Assembly (NCBI GenBank): GCA_029239605.1
Contig: JARBUO010000010.1
Coordinates: 1-41,268, forward strand
Source: Bacillota bacterium
Lineage (GTDB): Bacteria > Bacillota > Clostridia > Peptostreptococcales > Anaerovoracaceae
Direction: 5' to 3'
DNA: 41,268 nucleotides
Under the pieces are notes generated by a model. That model did not search any database, had not been told where the DNA came from, and was given only the letters and a program-made list of their open reading frames with translations. Below are positions 39,570 through 41,268 of this stretch, piece after piece; the first letter of the stretch is position 1, and each line of letters opens with the position of its first letter. The translations under genes and the position numbers were made by a program.

Positions 39570-40814
39570 ATGGGGAAAAAAGTTGCCGCTGTGATCAGCC
39601 TTGCCCTGTTTTTGGGGGTAACCTTAGCTTCCTGTACTGACGATAAAAATTGGTCTTTCGTGGCAGACGAAAGTTATTCGATCCTATCCGTGCAATGCAA
39701 CAATCCCATCCTGATCAAGCGGACGCAGGACAGTGACTACCTGAGGCAAGGCGGTAAGGGGATCGAGGCCGCAGGGACTGATGACGAAGCAGTTTCCATC
39801 AGAACCCTGGGAGAAGACAGCGGGATTGATGCATCAAAGAATTATAATGTAACCATAAATACCCTGCAGGGCAGTGACCGGGTCAAGATGAAAGCGGTTA
39901 CTTCCGACGGCATCACCATGACATTGCCGGATCGTCCGGATGACCTGGGTTTGCAATTTGTGATTACCCCCGACGGTCAGCAGTCTTTTCTTGCGTCCGA
40001 TCTTGGGATTTGGTCAGTGGATGCCAGTCAGGCCAGGAAGATTACACCGGACAATTACAACTCCATGACGTATGATGTATTGGCGGAGCAGTCCGCGGAA
40101 CTGTACCAGGAAAACATTGTGAGGTGGAACGAGAATGTCACACCTGACCCAACCAGTACCAAACTGGCCTATATCTCCAACAAACATGATATCTACAATG
40201 ATACCAATGCACTTTTCGTTTATGATCTGACCACGGGGATGGAAAGCATCTCTGCCCGTTCGGGAAATGCAAACTATATGCTGGAGGGGTGGCTTGACCC
40301 GGATACGCTTCTCTGCATGAAAATAACAGAGGATAAGACTGAATACGTAGCAGTCCCTCTTGATGAAGAAGAGATCCCTTTAAAAATGATCGGGTCAGAT
40401 CCTTTTGTTTATGCGGTAAAGGACGGTATGATTGCTTATGCAGAGGGATTGGGCAGCCCCGAGATTCATTTCGCCCAATACCTGGGGACCGATGGACTCA
40501 AAGAGATCAAATCAGTAAAGCTTGGATGGCAGACCAGAGTTAGAGGCGGCAACAATGGATTCAGTCCCGACAACTCCAAATTTGCCTGTCTGTATATTCC
40601 GGAGGGTAGTAAAGATACCAGATATATTCAGGTAATCAGTCTTACGGAGAACAAAAAGATTAAAATTGATTCGCTGCCGGGAGACAGCGATTTTCTTATT
40701 GAATTTTACTGGGCAGACAACCAAACGCTGCTGGTGGTTGCGGGAAAAGATTACCAGGGCGTTGCCTTGGAATCCACATGGAGTTATGATCTGTCCGGAG
40801 GTGAAAAACAATGA
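39570..40814 (+). CDS. Lipoprotein, beta-propeller-like (TolB/WD40-type)
   Basis: This is a 414-residue exported lipoprotein of unknown function. It has a short lipoprotein signal ending in LASC (Cys22). The rest is beta-rich, with repeated segments typical of TolB or prolyl-oligopeptidase-like propellers (for example PDPTSTKLAYISNKHDIY, SPDNSKFACLYIPEGS, QVISLTENKKIKI). ATG 39570 follows GGAGG by 7 bases (39558-39562). The stop overlaps the ATG of the next gene (ATGA 40811-40814), a secreted M23 peptidase, so the two are co-translated and may act together at the cell wall. Confidence 0.8.
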   Translation: MGKKVAAVISLALFLGVTLASCTDDKNWSFVADESYSILSVQCNNPILIKRTQDSDYLRQGGKGIEAAGTDDEAVSIRTLGEDSGIDASKNYNVTINTLQGSDRVKMKAVTSDGITMTLPDRPDDLGLQFVITPDGQQSFLASDLGIWSVDASQARKITPDNYNSMTYDVLAEQSAELYQENIVRWNENVTPDPTSTKLAYISNKHDIYNDTNALFVYDLTTGMESISARSGNANYMLEGWLDPDTLLCMKITEDKTEYVAVPLDEEEIPLKMIGSDPFVYAVKDGMIAYAEGLGSPEIHFAQYLGTDGLKEIKSVKLGWQTRVRGGNNGFSPDNSKFACLYIPEGSKDTRYIQVISLTENKKIKIDSLPGDSDFLIEFYWADNQTLLVVAGKDYQGVALESTWSYDLSGGEKQ

Positions 40815-41268
40815 CTGGACTGAAACAATTCCTGATTTTTCTTTTCGTGGTTCTTTTTTTTCTGAGCGCAACAGTTCCTGTTTTTGCACTTAGTGATTAC
40901 AGCATTGTATTCACCGGCGCATATGACGGTACGACACGCTGGATCTCGCCGCTTCAAAGCAGTTCCGGAGATCCCCTCTGGGCAACTGTGACCAGCAAAT
41001 GGGCTGAGCCGAGACGCGTAGGAACATCGCCTCATATCGGGGTGGATTTGTATGCGCCCCGGGGTACCAAGGTGGTGGCTGTACAGACCGGCTACGCTAC
41101 AGCGCTGGGAGGAGCCTATAATACGCTTTCTCTGGGAGGAAAAAATGGGCTTCCCTATTGTCATTATCAGCATATGTCCAAGATCCTGAAGACGGGCTAT
41201 TGTCTACAAGGTGACATTGTTGGCCTTGTTGGGGATTACGGCAGCCCCGGCTCTGTTCATCTCCACTT
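40811..41268 (+). CDS. Secreted M23-family peptidase (LytM-like), 3' end beyond window
   Basis: This is the 5' part of a gene cut by the window edge; 152 codons are visible. A signal peptide spans about 1-28 (FLIFLFVVLFFLSATVPVFA), then an M23 metallopeptidase domain with the zinc ligands of HIGVDLYAPRG (H-x3-D) and a closing HLH at the window edge, plus the conserved CHYQHMSKI and GDIVGLVGDYG. Such enzymes cut peptidoglycan cross-bridges or serve as scaffolds for cell-wall assembly. The ATG at 40811 overlaps the lipoprotein stop. All visible ligands are present, so activity is likely. Confidence 0.88.
   Translation, partial: MTGLKQFLIFLFVVLFFLSATVPVFALSDYSIVFTGAYDGTTRWISPLQSSSGDPLWATVTSKWAEPRRVGTSPHIGVDLYAPRGTKVVAVQTGYATALGGAYNTLSLGGKNGLPYCHYQHMSKILKTGYCLQGDIVGLVGDYGSPGSVHLH

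Noticed and set aside
1-41268. CRISPR array, insertion sequence, prophage, tRNA or rRNA
   Set aside because: No regularly spaced repeats, transposase or integrase motifs, or cloverleaf/rRNA signatures were found on either strand.

Overview
The window reads as chromosomal DNA of an endospore-forming Clostridia (Bacillota) bacterium. Evidence: moderate GC, strong Shine-Dalgarno sites (AGGAGG type), several TTG/GTG starts, compact operons with ATGA overlaps, and a complete anaerobe-type spore germination set (SleC cortex hydrolase plus three Csp subtilisin-like proteases). I cannot fix genus or species. I see no tRNA, rRNA, CRISPR array, transposase or prophage gene.

Layout. 1-1554: ATPase and permease of a zinc-type ABC importer, with the binding protein presumably upstream of the window. 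1739-8554: germination island, with sleC on the minus strand and three csp genes on the plus strand, divergent from a shared 307-bp region. 8555-9022: two or three hairpin terminators and a 24-codon remnant of a 4Fe-4S ferredoxin. 9023-15494: thioredoxin, a PAS-GGDEF diguanylate cyclase, alanine racemase, then a minus-strand operon (radical SAM enzyme, YczE/YitT-like membrane protein, DMT-type exporter). 15758-18274: a second c-di-GMP enzyme carrying both GGDEF and HD-GYP. 18515-21261: potassium uptake (two TrkA/KtrA-type gating proteins and one TrkH/KtrB channel). 21336-25998: an AAA ATPase, an HD hydrolase, an AlsS-like acetolactate synthase, a small unknown protein and a NagZ-like lipoprotein. 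26082-28597: a BlaI/BlaR1-type pair with two clear operators but no penicillin-binding sensor domain. 28818-29154: a 63-residue Cys/Arg/Glu-rich protein with tandem terminators. 29175-33870: an FtsH protease divergent from a MalT-type LuxR regulator. 33871-37510: an ECF vitamin-type transporter (S component, fused double ATPase, EcfT) behind a structured leader that looks like a transcription attenuator or orphan riboswitch. 37576-41268: an SPFH protein with three zinc ribbons, a membrane protein with winged-helix and zinc-ribbon regions, a lipoprotein, and a truncated M23 peptidase at the window edge.

How the parts fit. SleC is made as a zymogen and Csp proteases activate it, so 1739-8554 is one functional unit for cortex degradation. 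Cell-wall themes recur: alanine racemase, NagZ, M23 peptidase and the BlaI/BlaR1-like sensor. The two c-di-GMP enzymes lie 4 kb apart and probably answer different signals. The most promising undescribed elements are the ECF leader (33920-34135), the small Cys-rich protein, and the BlaR1-like sensor next to a lipoprotein NagZ.
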